Source of the DNA: Chara braunii | Lineage: Eukaryota > Streptophyta > Charophyceae > Charales > Characeae | Reading direction: 5' to 3' | Assembly: GCA_003427395.1 (NCBI GenBank) | Contig: BFEA01000118.1 | Span: 1,647,461 to 1,691,551 of the forward strand | Length of the DNA stretch: 44,091 bases | In this document: positions 10,081 to 19,705 of the stretch, piece by piece | Layout of the letters: each line of letters starts with the position of its first letter | Position numbering within the stretch: the first letter of the stretch is position 1 | The notes under the pieces: generated by a model | Database searches by the model: none | What the model was told of the DNA's origin: nothing | What the model saw: the letters and a program-made list of their open reading frames with translations, nothing else | Made by a program: the position numbers and the translations under genes

Positions 10081-10849
10081 GCCTCGATTTCAAGAAGAAA
10101 AACAAGAAAAACAAGGGCACCCATGGAATCCGGCGAGCCCTCCCGATTCAATCCCCGAAGTAGCCTTGAGCAGAAAATTGCGTGGTTGCAAAAAACAGTT
10201 CGTCACATATGTGATGCCCAAGGGGTTCCAATCTTGAGCAAGCTCCTGCTTGCTCACCCAATCATCCGTCGATCTCATGAGAGAACACCAGTGATCGTCG
10301 TGGAGCCGACACGTGCCACTTACCGTGAGATGAGCGTGTGGAAGTCATCCGGGTGGCACCCGCGAACTCCGATCTTGGAGATTGCCGGGGAAAGGTAGCC
10401 TTATGAAAGGCGGGGGAGGAGGAGGGTGAATTTGCGGGAGGGGTGGCAGAAAGCGACGGAGCTGCCGATCTCCAACGAGGAGTCGGGTGTAGTGGACGGT
10501 ATGATGGATGTGAGGGAAACGATGATCTTGATGTGGGAGTGAAGCGAGGTAATCGGGATAGAGGGTATAAAGGGTGCGGGGAATCGTGGCGCGAAAACTC
10601 TCATACTCTTCGCAAGCGGGGATGGTACCCGCGATTATGCAATAAACCTCTATATTATTGTATTCCTTCCATGCCGTGCTAAAAAGAAGGATGTGGAAGG
10701 GAAAAAAAGTTACGAGAGAGCGAGTGGTGGCGTGTGGGAAGACGGTGGCGATGAGGCGGGTAGAGTAGAGTTGATGGAAGAGGGAAGGTGGGAAGGGATG
10801 CCAGTTAGAAGGGAACGGAAGGTGGCCCGCGAGTTGATGAAGGGTGAGG
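10081..10849. other. Sequence between LTR-like block and H1, no clear gene
   Basis: A plus frame (10123-10398, 91 codons, starting MESGEPSRFNP) has an ATG and looks mildly protein-like but matches nothing I know. The minus frame through 10345-10850 is low in coding character and probably lies beyond the H1 stop. A CTCTCTCGTAACTTTTTTTCCC-like stretch on the minus strand (about 10702-10723) also occurs in the foldback element near 1735-1757. Confidence 0.4.
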
Positions 10850-12520
10850 TAATCAAGGGGATGGTGGGATAATGACCGGGGACGACGCCCGAGCGCCCGC
10901 ATCTCCACGTATGCGAACGGTGGGATGTGGTGGTGGAAAGGATTGAGCCAGCGAAAAACTTTTTCTACGGCGTCTGCTTCTGGATCCGTCCGCGGTGGCG
11001 ACGCCATCTCCTCCGGACCCCTTCTGTGGTGACTCTGGATTGTGCGCCGGATCACCTTGTAGTAGCTGCGCGGCTGGTCCGTCCGACTCTTCCACTGGCC
11101 GCTTTCCTTCTGCCTTTTCCCGCCTCCTCTGAGTTGCGGCTTCGTCTTCCTCCTCACTCCGTTCGTTCGAACTGTCCGATTCGTCCGACTCACTTTCTTC
11201 CAGCTCGCCCTCCTTAGACTCGTTGTAATCGGGGTCGTTCTCTCTTCCTCTACCTCTTCGTCGTTGGTTTCTCCTTCCACCTCCACTCTTCGAGTGATCG
11301 GATCCCACAAGGTGAGATCGGTCTCATCAAAGACCAGGTAATGGCCTGAAGAGGGGTAGTAGCAGTTGTCATCGTCGAGCTCCGTACACGTGGACCACAA
11401 CAGATGTGGTACCAACGTATGGGTGAGCACCCCCGGTGTGGACCGCTCGTCACAGCGCGAAAGGATATCCAAAGGGAGATCGTCCAGGAGCTGCGCCAAA
11501 AACATCAGGATCTCGCTTGTGATTGGCTCCAAATGGTCGTCCCTCACCTTTCCGAATAGAATCCCCAACAGCTCCCCATGCGTGTCCGTTCTCCACTCTT
11601 GAATTAGCAACAGCTCCACGTCATCATCAGGGACTTCGTCTTCTTCGTCCTTATCGGCCTGCTCTGCCCAATGGAACACCACCTCCAGGAGACAGAAGCT
11701 GAGCGCGACGTACGCATTCCACCACTCTGCCCACTTGCCGGCATCAAGGGTCGGCACGTCCAATTGCCTGATCCGAAAAGAGAGAGGGACGTCCGTAGCG
11801 GACTGCCAGATGGCAAAAGGTAGGGAGATCAGATGGAAACCCGAATGTCGAGAGGCGGTGCCGATTCATTGACGCGGCGCAAAGGGAAGAAGCTCCAGGA
11901 GGATGACCTCCAGCGTAGTGAGAGAGAGTCCGAGCTGGTTGTGGTCGATGTCGTTGGTGGGGTCGATCCAATCGCCCGGTTGAGCTAACAGCTAGACCCA
12001 TGCATCCTCGAGGTCTCGCACCCAGAGTCGTAGCCGTCAGAGGGCGCCTGTATGAGCTGACGGATGCAACGTCGTAAGATCGCCGGTGAATGCGGCGATC
12101 ATTGTCATTGTGGCTGACGCCTGATGGAGACAGCCACAGAAAAGCCAGCACCACGGCCAACGTCCTCGTTCGATCGCTGGTCCGCGCAAACCGGAATTCC
12201 GTCGTCGTGTGGATGGCCGCCGTACTAAAGAAAGTCGCGAAACGGAGGAGATCAGGACTCAATCGCGCTCGCTGTACTGGCCGGATCGACGAAATATGCC
12301 CCTCGGCCTCGGGTTTCATTAGACACTCGTTGATGACCTGCTTGGTAGAAAAGCTTATGGCGATGGGGGAGGAGGTAAAGACGAAGGCTGAGAGGAAGGA
12401 GAATCAGAGTAGTTGAGTTCCAGATTGTCGCCTTCCTCTTCAGAATCGAAGGACGACGTAGATGATGGGGGAGAAGGAGAAGGAGGTAAGGGACGAAGAT
12501 AGGACATGTGTCGAATGATC
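10850..12520 (-). pseudogene. H1: broken repetitive-family protein gene
   Basis: Coding-like sequence continues across three frames. First comes a Ser/Glu/Asp/Pro-rich N-terminal part (about 12360-12480). Next is a segment containing LRLWVRDLEDAW and GDWIDPTNDIDHNQ and ending LEVILLELLPFAPRQ (about 11875-12060, at least two internal stops). A conserved-looking middle (about 11290-11835) contains FAIWQSATDVPLSFRIRQ, KWAEWWNAYVALSF and LVFDETDLTLWDPITRR. Last is an acidic, then Arg-rich tail read in a shifted frame (about 10853-11300). Frame changes lie near 11290 and 11840. Function unknown. From memory it resembles an abundant repetitive family in Chara predicted proteins. It lies on the same strand as, and downstream of, element A integrase, so it may be an accessory ORF of a retroelement or an unrelated insertion. 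Confidence 0.55.
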
Positions 12521-13068
12521 GGTCAAGCAGATCGGCTTCCCGAGACCTCCGCCGCAAGCCGCATCATGCTCACTCGGCTAGGAGCGAGCTCGACTACGTG
12601 AAATTGCCCGAAGAATCGTGGTGCTAACTTGCCCTGGTGAGCACATTTCCTTACCTGCATTATGTCCCCTAATTTATACTGGGGCCGAGGCCCAATATTC
12701 CCATTTAGGGCCTCATAGCTCCGGACCTGTCATTCGTGGGCCATTTCGGTCATCCGCTGTCTTTTTCGGGCTAATCAGGGAAGGGCTAGCTCCGGACCTG
12801 TCGTCCGTGGGCCATTTCGGTCATCCGCTGTCTTTTTTGGGCTAACCGGGGGAGGGCTTTTTCCATCAATTCTAGGTGGCGCTGAGATTTGCCTTTGACC
12901 GTTGCCCTCGTGGTCCGTCGCGCAAGCCTCGTCTCGTCGTTCAGGCTTAGCAGAGCTACGCAGGCCAGACTATTAGCACCGATTGCTATTCCTGTAAAAC
13001 TGTTTTCTGCAATTGGTGTATCAAGTATTCTCAAATTACCATATTTTTCAAAAAAAACTTTTGTTACT
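12521..13068. other. Non-coding spacer with 71-bp tandem duplication
   Basis: AGCTCCGGACCTGTC...TGTCTTTTT...GGGCTAA occurs at 12717-12787 and again at 12788-12857 with few differences. The remainder shows no coding character. Element A integrase stops at the right edge (13069), with no chromodomain-like frame following it. Confidence 0.6.
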
Positions 13069-13970
13069 TTATAAGATCCTCCATAATGTCCGTAACTGAA
13101 AAAGGGTCAGGCCGGTGGATTCATGGGGTGCCCCTCGGTGGATAGCTAAGATATGGTCTACGATATCGGACCAAGGCCTCGTGTCCTGAGCCGCGATATT
13201 TCGCCGCAGAGCTGTCTTAATCGCATTCTCTACCAGTCCGTTCGATTGCGACATATGGGGGGCCGTATTGCGAATAGAGACACCATGTACGACTAGGCTC
13301 CTTAAGAATTCTCCTCAAAATCCTGCCCCGTCGTCCGTTAGGATTTCCTCGGTGTCCTGATGCATTCCGAGGAAGCGGTTGATATATCGCACAATTTTCG
13401 TCGTTTGTCGCGTTTTACAGGGGTAGGCCTCGATCCATTCAAGAAATGATCCTCGAATACCAGAAGAACTGAATATTCGCAGCTATTCGGTCCAGAGGGT
13501 ATGACAATATCCGTCGTATCCACGCTAACCATTTGGAACGACCGCTCGACTACAGCGGGCACTATCGATCTGGGCGGCTGAATGGTGTCTTCTCCTCCGC
13601 GCAGACCGGACAATTTTTAACGATGAATTTAACATCGTCTCAGATATTGAAGCAATACCATTCCTTTTTGTCAATTGCTGACTCTGTGATCCTGACGACA
13701 AAGTGAGCGGCGGTTTCTTCGTGGGCCGACTTAACCCAGGCGTACCTCATGAACGGATGAGGCACCGACTTCCAAATCCCTCTACCATCAGTCTTTCATT
13801 TTTCTAACCGTCCATCGTTCCATTGGTAATCCCGTGTCCCCCCGTTAGCCCGCCTCCGATCTTCCTTGGCGAATTCTCGGAGGGAGTTCCCGACCATTGT
13901 GGCTATCAAAACGAGATTTGTCCATACTTCCACCCATCGAAATTAGCGTGTCTTTTGTAACCCTTCGGAC
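13069..13970 (-). pseudogene. Element A integrase
   Basis: On the minus strand the H2C2-type N-terminal region (SAHEETAAHF and NCPVCA) lies at about 13605-13715. The core follows, with the first Asp in VSVDTTDIV (about 13525), the second in LTDDGAGF (about 13335-13350) and the Glu in GLVENAIK (about 13225-13245). This is the D,D-x35-E layout of retroviral-type integrases, which join element ends to target DNA in the nucleus. A frameshift follows FEDHFL, and stops lie at GF*GEF, in the H2C2 region and upstream. The open part nearest the end (13069-13254) finishes with [11 protein letters not shown]. Nothing chromodomain-like follows. Confidence 0.8.
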
Positions 13971-14014
13971 GTGGCTTCGAGGAATCGAGCCTCTGTCGGG
14001 ATTTTATCGGTTCG

Positions 14015-14176
14015 ACAAAAGGGACATAATCAGGCTTTATCCGTGTTCCTGTATTGGATACAAGAGCCGCAGGCCCGAGAGACACACCGTTCACAATCTA
14101 CCCACTCGACATACCCTTCCCCACTAGGACGCATAGGAACCGAATAGACTCGCGATATTGCTTCACAAAAATAACA
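14015..14176 (-). pseudogene. Element A PHD-type zinc finger (broken)
   Basis: The minus frame 14030-14269 carries C-x2-C-x23-C-x2-C-x4-C-x2-C. The fifth ligand is Cys where element B has His. A TGA stop replaces the TGG codon of the Trp that sits two residues before the last Cys pair in element B. Beyond this stop CPFC (14015-14026) is intact and in the same frame. The frame is shared with the RNase H frame ending at 14273, separated by one TGA, so the ancestral order was RNase H, PHD finger, integrase in one polyprotein. Most codon differences from B are synonymous or conservative. Confidence 0.7.
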
Positions 14177-14272
14177 GAATTTATCAGGCAAGGAAAGAAG
14201 AGAAGAAGATGAGAGGGGAGAGAGGGGGCTTCTAGAGTTACCTTCTCCACCCATCGCCATCGTATCCACGTG

Positions 14273-14927
14273 TCACTTCCTGGCGGTTCGGGGGAGAATG
14301 GCCACTCCGCCGTACGGGGGTCCCTTGGCTGGCTCCGACTCCTTCCATGGAGTCATCTCTTCACCTTTGGCCACCTTGCTTGGCCGATGCAACCGTGTCA
14401 ATCCGTCAACGTTCCCGTGCTTTTCTGTCTTTCGATTTGTCAAAGTCGTATTCTTGTAGCTGGACAGCCCATCGCCCAATCATGCTCGTATAGTCAGTAA
14501 ACCTCTTGAGAGTCAGCAGGGGCTTGTGATCCGTGACGAGGAGGAACTTTTGTCCGTATAGACACGGATGGAAGTGCTGAATTCCCCAAACAACCGCGTA
14601 ACACTCGCCTTGAGGGGCCAAATCGTTCCTTCTTTTGACAGGTACAGTTCGCGAGGCATATCCGATGATGTGTTCGGGGCCGTCCTTCCCCTTTTGGGCC
14701 AAAATAGCGGAGATCGCCTCAGGCTGCCAGTCTGTAATGAGGATGAATTGCTTACCAGGATTGGTCCGAATCAAAATAGGTGCAAAGGCGAAGACCTCCT
14801 TCAAAGTGACAAAGGCCTGTTTGCACTTCGCGTCCCACTTCTTTGGCTGGTCTTTCCATAGAAGGTTTGTCAGAGGCCGAGCAATCGCCGCGAAGCCTTT
14901 GATAAACCTCCGGTAGTACAAGGCCAA
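14273..14927 (-). pseudogene. Element A RNase H and RT thumb/connection
   Basis: Open for 173 codons from 14927 to 14406, beginning ALYYRRFIKGFAA, the end of the RT region. The RNase H acidic residues are in FILITDWQPEA, GECYAVVWG and LVTDHKPLL. A frameshift near 14410 moves the fourth motif (NVDGLTRL) into the frame 14273-14479. RNase H removes the RNA strand after minus-strand synthesis. Homologous to B at nearly every position. Confidence 0.85.
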
Positions 14928-15620
14928 CCCCAGAAAGGCTCGAACCTACGTCAGTGACGTAGGCGTGGGAGCTTCTCGAACCGCCTCGACTTTTCTCGAA
15001 ATTTGGCCTCAAGCCCCCTTGGGTCACCACGTACCCTAGGAACGAGATCTCTGAAAGAAAGAACTCACTCTTCTCCAGTGCGATCTTGAACCCAACATCT
15101 CGCAACGCCCCAACGTCCATTCGATGTGCTGAGTGTGTTCGTGAAATGATTCCCAATACACCAGGATATCGTTCATGTACACAATGACGCAAAAGTTGAT
15201 CATTCCCTGGGTCAGTCTGGTCTTGTTGATGGAGTTATGAAATGTGACGTTCACCGCTCTCTGAAAAGTAGCCGGTGCATTGCATATTCCCATAGGGCAA
15301 CTAACCCACTGTCACGTGCCTTCGAACATTACGAACGCCATTTTTGGTCGATCCTCCTTCTTAACTAGGATATGACGGAACCCATGACATATATCAAACT
15401 TACTGAAATAATTAGCACACCCAATCACATCCAACAAATCATCAATTCGGGGAAGGGGGAACACATCTTTGATCGTGATGTCATTAAACTTTCTATAATC
15501 AATGCATATGCGGATCGACCCGTTTTTCTTTGGAACTAGAACTACGGGGAATGACCATGGTCCAGTAGCTGGCTCAATCCATCCGTTAGCTTCGAATTCC
15601 CTGATTCGTTTCAGCGCCGT
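14928..15620 (-). pseudogene. Element A reverse transcriptase
   Basis: RT blocks on the minus strand are GWIEPATGPWSFPVVLVPKK (about 15540-15600), CIDYRKFND, LPRIDDLLDVIGCANYFSKFD, CPMGICNAPATFQRA (about 15255-15300) and VIVYMNDILVY (about 15160-15190). The catalytic YMDD is YMND here, so one metal-binding Asp is replaced. Stops and frameshifts interrupt the fingers and palm, for example a stop after MFEGT. Enzymatic activity is very unlikely. Confidence 0.85.
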
Positions 15621-15623
15621 CCT

Positions 15624-16553
15624 TCATTGTGCGAGGGAGTATTGGTATCGACGGTATGGCTTGCAGTGGATTGGTGGGTGCGTTCCGGTTTGGATTTCGT
15701 GCTGAATAACTAACGACAACCCGATATCTGTGTCCATGACGCTAGTCGCCCCTTGATATTCGGTCACGATATCTGCAATTAATCGATGCGTTTCGTCGGG
15801 CACGTACTGGGGCACATATAGTTCATAAAGCTTTCCATGTTTGTTACCCGTCACTTGTTTCGTGCCTACTTTACTACCGTTCCTTGACGGACGAACTGAA
15901 ATAAATGAGTTGTTCGATCGCCAGGAGAACACCGTGGCGACCATCTGGGCGTCTCCTTCCCGGATTGCCACGTGTTTTTCCGGTGTTATGCCGTCATTGA
16001 TGTCCTGCAAGCTTAATGCTTTCTCGACGATCTTGATCCCAAGTTCATAAGGGTTGCCGCGCCCAGAGGGTTCCAAAGCTCCATCCTCGGCGCCTTGTCA
16101 CAACAATCGAACCTCTTTCCATGTAGAGAGCAGGGAACGAGGTAGTTCCGTAATGTCGCAGAATGCTTTCTTGTCACTGTATCTCGAGAGAAGTGGGGTG
16201 GTGGATTCGTATAGGGTCCGAGGGGTTTCCAAAGAATCGGCCATTCGCGATACTTGCACGAGTGGTTTCCCTAAGATTAGAGCTCGCGTCCATTGGAGGT
16301 TTCTTTCCGTAAGGACGGATGTTTTTGTTGTTTTCTGCCGAACGGGGTAGCGAGTCAGTTGGTGCGCCATGTCCCAGATCTCGGGGTCCGCTTCGTTCTC
16401 GCTCTCAAGGGAGCTATGTGACAGCTTTGGTTCTTTTCCCTTCTGGTCCGTTTCTTTGAAGGGTCCCCTCCAGGTGATCACATGGAGTGGTTCACCGTTC
16501 TCGAGGAGAGTTTTCCAGGTTGTAGGGAGCGTAGTTCGAAGAGTTAAACGCAT
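15624..16553 (-). pseudogene. Element A protease-RT linker
   Basis: Two overlapping open frames (16098-16553 and 15624-16076) match element B's linker block for block: SRMADSLETPRTLYE, DKKAFCDITELP, GITPEKHVAI, FSWRSNNSFIS, YVPQYVPDETHRLIADI and DTDIGLSLVIQHEI. The last block leads directly into RT. No catalytic motif is visible. A frameshift separates the two halves near 16080. Confidence 0.7.
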
Positions 16554-17407
16554 CCGGATGACGTAGGGTTTCCCGCCCGTATTCTGAAGAATGATCGATC
16601 ACCTTTCGAAATTGAGATTGACTCGTAGTGCGGCAAGGGTCGGTGATCCCAAAAGAACACACGTATGTGTTTACGTCTAATACCACAACATCTCTCAACG
16701 CGTGAACTTTTCCTAATCGAAACGCAACATTTGTCATCCTTCCCACCACCTTTATCTTTTCCTCATTGGCGGAGACAAGGTGGTCTCCTTCTGCTAACGG
16801 GATCAGATCCTTTCTTTTTCCTGCCCGTTCCACGACCCTCAAGGAAATGACTAGGACGTCGACCCCTAAGTCGAAAATAGCATTGTACGGGTTTCCCCAG
16901 ACTTCTATGTCGCATTTCGCGGATTTCCATGGAATGGCCTTAATGCGTTGAAAATGATCATATTTTCGGATGAGCCCTAACCGTATCAGGTCTGAGGTGC
17001 TGGGGACATCGGGTTTGTCTTCGCAAGCGGTGGCTTTCCCTTTGATGGCTTGCTTGCTTAGCGAGGGCAAAACGTTTTCAGTTTGCCTTGCAATGCTGCA
17101 ACATTCGTTCATTCGCTTGTTCCGATATGGATAGCCGGTGTCCAATAGGCAAGGGGATTCGATGATCCAGGGATCATATTATATTCAGGACATCAATTTC
17201 TCCCATTACTAAGGCATGGCTGCCCAATTCCATTTCTCCGGGGGACGGTCTCCATTCCGTTACTTCCCGTTCCTCATTCGCGAGGCGGATGGTTATGATC
17301 ATTCCCAACCCTGGGTAGCCCAGCGAGATGTATTGGTCAAGCGGGATAAGTTCCGCAACTTCTTCAGTGGTGACTATCGCACTCCCCCCTTCTTCAGTGG
17401 TGCCCAC
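16554..17407 (-). pseudogene. Element A gag C-terminus and protease-like domain
   Basis: The frame 17174-17407 holds VAELIPLDQYISLGYPGLG, matching B downstream of its zinc knuckle. The frame 16492-17145 holds DIEVWGNPYNAIFDLGVDVL, VVERAGK, NEEKIKVVGRMTNVAFRLGK and VVVLDVNTY, the pattern of a retropepsin-like fold. The expected D-T/S-G triad appears as DLG, so catalysis is doubtful. The end is frameshifted after VNTY. Confidence 0.65.
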
Positions 17408-17415
17408 AGCCTAGA

Positions 17416-18449
17416 TCACCGACCACAGCCTGAGCGGGGGCTGTTGCTTGTGTTATGGGCGCATCTCGGACGACAATAGGGCCGCATCAATCTCATCATA
17501 GATTCTATCTGGGCATTATGCTCACACCGTTCTTTCTTGCTTTCTTGCATCGAGCTAACTAGTGTTCGAGTAAGCTCCATTATGGCGTTTGACTCACTTG
17601 GTTTCGCGGGAGGATTTGGGGGAGGCGCAGCTGGGGGAGGTGAAGGCGTGACCATCACAGTCAGTCTCGTGGTTGTGTATGGTATCAATCTCTTAGCTAC
17701 AACGTGTTCTAGAGAAGTGACGGGGCCGAAGATGAAGGCCATGTTTTCAAATTTGTTTTCGAGCGCAGCTAACTCGGCCTTCGCTCTGACCAATTCGGAA
17801 GAGTCCCCTTCCTTGGCGTGGTCTTCCCCTACTAAGAAGCTAGCGGCAAACTTTTTCTCCATTTCTTGCTCAGCATCCATGATCTGTCGCATGGTGTGGT
17901 TGATTGGGGAGAACTGCTTTCGCAATTTTGCCCTCATTGTACGACTCCGAAGCCCATCCATGAACAAATATTTCCTGATATTTTCGCCCCGTTCTAACTT
18001 AACAAACAACTATAGAACCTACTGCGGTATTCAGTGATGGATTCGAGGGGCTTCTGGACTCTATCTTTAATCATAAAGAAGGCCTGCTCAGGGTGGATGT
18101 AATCAAATCGGTTTAAGAAGTCCCTTTCGAAGGTCGGGAAATCTACCCAAACGTAAGTGGTAAACCAATGGTGCGCATCCCCTCCCAACCTGGCGAGGAT
18201 GTTGATCTTGGCCTCATCATTGTCGTATTGTTGTGCACGCAGTGTGACTAGCCATGCTCCGGCCAGATGATGTGCGGGGTCAAAGAGGTATAGATCAGGC
18301 GGGGTCGCCGGTGCGCGTGCTAGGGGGGCTGGGGCCCCACCAGCGTTTGGTGCCAGATTGGCAATCATATTGGTGGCCTCCCGACCTGCCGATCTAATCC
18401 TGGTTATTACAGGGTCGCGTCGTGACGCGTTCCTCTGCCTAGGACACAC
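17416..18449 (-). pseudogene. Element A gag
   Basis: Two open frames overlap at about 18000 by a frameshift (17994-18449 and 17416-18009). The first has DLYLFDPAHHLAGA, GGDAHHWFTTYVWVDFPTFE and RFDYIHPEQAF, and the second FMDGLRSRTMRAKLRKQFSP, together the Retrotrans_gag-type capsid region. The zinc knuckle present in element B is missing. Sequence passes from MRPYCRPRC directly to the TTEEVAEL region, consistent with a deletion of roughly 200 bp. Gag would form the cytoplasmic particle that packages element RNA. This copy cannot do so as written. Confidence 0.85.
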
Positions 18450-18512
18450 TCTGTTTTCCAGATCGTCCCTTATAGCCTACCTGATTGGCAATCTCTGGGC
18501 CTGCCACGTGTC

Positions 18513-18525
18513 GGCTCCGATACCA
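18513..18525 (-). other. Primer binding site of element A
   Basis: The minus strand reads TGGTATCGGAGCC. Plant initiator-Met tRNA 3' ends pair with TGGTATCAGAGCC, so there is one difference (A to G), which still allows G-U pairing. It directly follows the LTR edge and precedes gag by about 65-75 bp. Confidence 0.7.
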
Positions 18526-18838
18526 ACCTCACGCCCGACGCGACTTCCTGATCGGAGTGTGAGTGGGCCTGGAAGTGCGAAAGGGGGTGTGCCAAGGATT
18601 TTTGGAAAGTGGGGGTGGAGTCCCAGGTCGGCACAAGGATCTCCTGTGACAAGTTTCAGGGATGCGAATGCAAGAGGATGGGTGCTGATCGGAGTCATGT
18701 TTTATGCTTAGGGAAGCGGGGGTACCGCCTCCGTTGGTTCCGTCGCCTGGGTCGGATTCGTGCATGGTGGACTGACCGGACACTATGGCTATCTCATTGG
18801 CTGATCATATGCTGGCGCCGAACGTCGCAGGGCTCGAG
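18526..18838 (-). repeat. Truncated 5' LTR of element A
   Basis: It matches 7839-8150 with high identity (shared ACCTCACGCC, GTGAGTGGGCCTGGAAGTGCG, GGTTCCGTCGC, CACTATGGCTATCTCATTGGC and CGAACGTCGCAGG). Similarity ends at about 18838, where element B integrase begins in mid-domain. Only about 0.3 kb of an LTR of roughly 2 kb is kept, without the TATA-bearing part. Confidence 0.75.
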
Positions 18839-19363
18839 ATTCGAGAAATGGTCGACAAATACTTGTAGCACTGAATACTCGCAACTATTAGGGCCAGGGG
18901 GCACCACTATGTCGGTAGTGTCCATGCTCACTCTTTGAAATGGTTGTTCAACAACCGTGGGCACTATCGACCTTGGCGGCTGAATCGGCGGTTTATTAAT
19001 GGCGCAGACTTGACAGTTGGCGACGATGTATTTCACATCGGCGCGGATATTGGACCAATACCACTCATTTTTGTCGATAGCGGACTCCGTGATTCGTACG
19101 GCAAAATGAGCCGCAGTTTCTTCGTGGGCTGTCTTAACCCAGTCATACCGCATGAACGGATGCGGCACTACCATCCAAATCCCACTGTCACCCGTTTTCC
19201 GTTTTTCTAATTTACCCTCTACCCATCGATAGTCCCGAGCCCTTTCGTTGGCCCTCCTCCGATCTTCTTTGGTGAAATCCTGAAGGGGGTTACCTACGAG
19301 GGTGGCAATTAAGGCAATATCCATCCATACTTCGGCCCTTCTAAACTTTCGGGTTTTTTCCAA
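18839..19363 (-). pseudogene. Element B integrase, truncated in the core
   Basis: The open frame starts at 19363. A TAA stop just upstream interrupts the link to the PHD finger, where element A has a sense codon at the same place. Residues H80, H86, C117 and C120 form the zinc-binding H-x5-H-x30-C-x2-C motif. The core starts with D148 in VSMDTTDIV and continues to VFVDHFS, then ends. The open frame runs on into LTR sequence (to 18794), so the second Asp and the Glu are missing. The cut coincides with the A LTR edge. Confidence 0.85.
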
Positions 19364-19369
19364 TCCTTC

Positions 19370-19705
19370 TTACGTGGCATCAAAAAATCGAGCCTCGATA
19401 GGAATCTTGTCGGTCCGGCACAAGGGGCACAACCATGGTCTACTTTCGCTTCTGTATTGGATGCACGAGCCATGGGCTCGTGCAACACACTGTCGGCAAT
19501 CTATCCAATCCGCATACCCCTCCTCGTTAGGACGCATGGGGACCGAATATACGCGGGAAATAGCTTCGCAAAAATAGCAAAATTTGTCGAGCAGGGAGAG
19601 GAGAGACGAAGAGGAAGGGGAAAAGAGAGGGATAGTGGGGTTACCTCCATCAACCATCATCGCCGTTTTTCTTCTTGCCACGTGGAAAAACTGCCACTTG
19701 TCCAT
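19370..19705 (-). CDS. PHD-type zinc finger between RNase H and integrase (element B)
   Basis: The 111-codon frame holds C43-x2-C46-x23-C70-x2-C73-x4-H78-x2-C81-x11-C93-x2-C96, with Trp at 91, two residues before C93. This is the Cys4-His-Cys3 signature of PHD fingers, including the usual Trp. PHD fingers commonly bind histone H3 tails, so a role in chromatin targeting of the element is conceivable but inferred. The first roughly 40 residues are a Ser/Leu-rich linker. It overlaps the RNase H frame (19650-20651) by a frameshift, whereas in element A both lie in one frame. That supports a polyprotein domain rather than a separate gene. The finger itself spans 19418-19579. Confidence 0.75.
   Translation of the reverse strand: MDKWQFFHVARRKTAMMVDGGNPTIPLFSPSSSSLLSLLDKFCYFCEAISRVYSVPMRPNEEGYADWIDCRQCVARAHGSCIQYRSESRPWLCPLCRTDKIPIEARFFDAT

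Larger units (their letters stand above)
13069..18838 (-). mobile_element. Ty3/gypsy element A, degenerate
   Basis: Reading leftwards on the minus strand, it has a short LTR remnant, a primer binding site, gag, a protease-like region, a linker, reverse transcriptase, RNase H, a PHD-type finger and integrase. This is the same order as element B, to which it is collinear and clearly homologous. It carries many frameshifts and stops, a deletion around the gag zinc knuckle, and YMND in place of the RT YMDD. No 3' LTR directly follows the integrase. The LTR-like block at 7839-10080 could be its 3' LTR if H1 and the spacer belong to or were inserted in the element. It is not expected to be autonomous. 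Confidence 0.85.

Noticed and set aside
10123-10398. Plus-strand 91-aa ORF starting MESGEPSRFNP
   Set aside because: It has an ATG and ordinary composition but no motif, and it overlaps the antisense frame at the H1 3' side; evidence is insufficient for a gene call.
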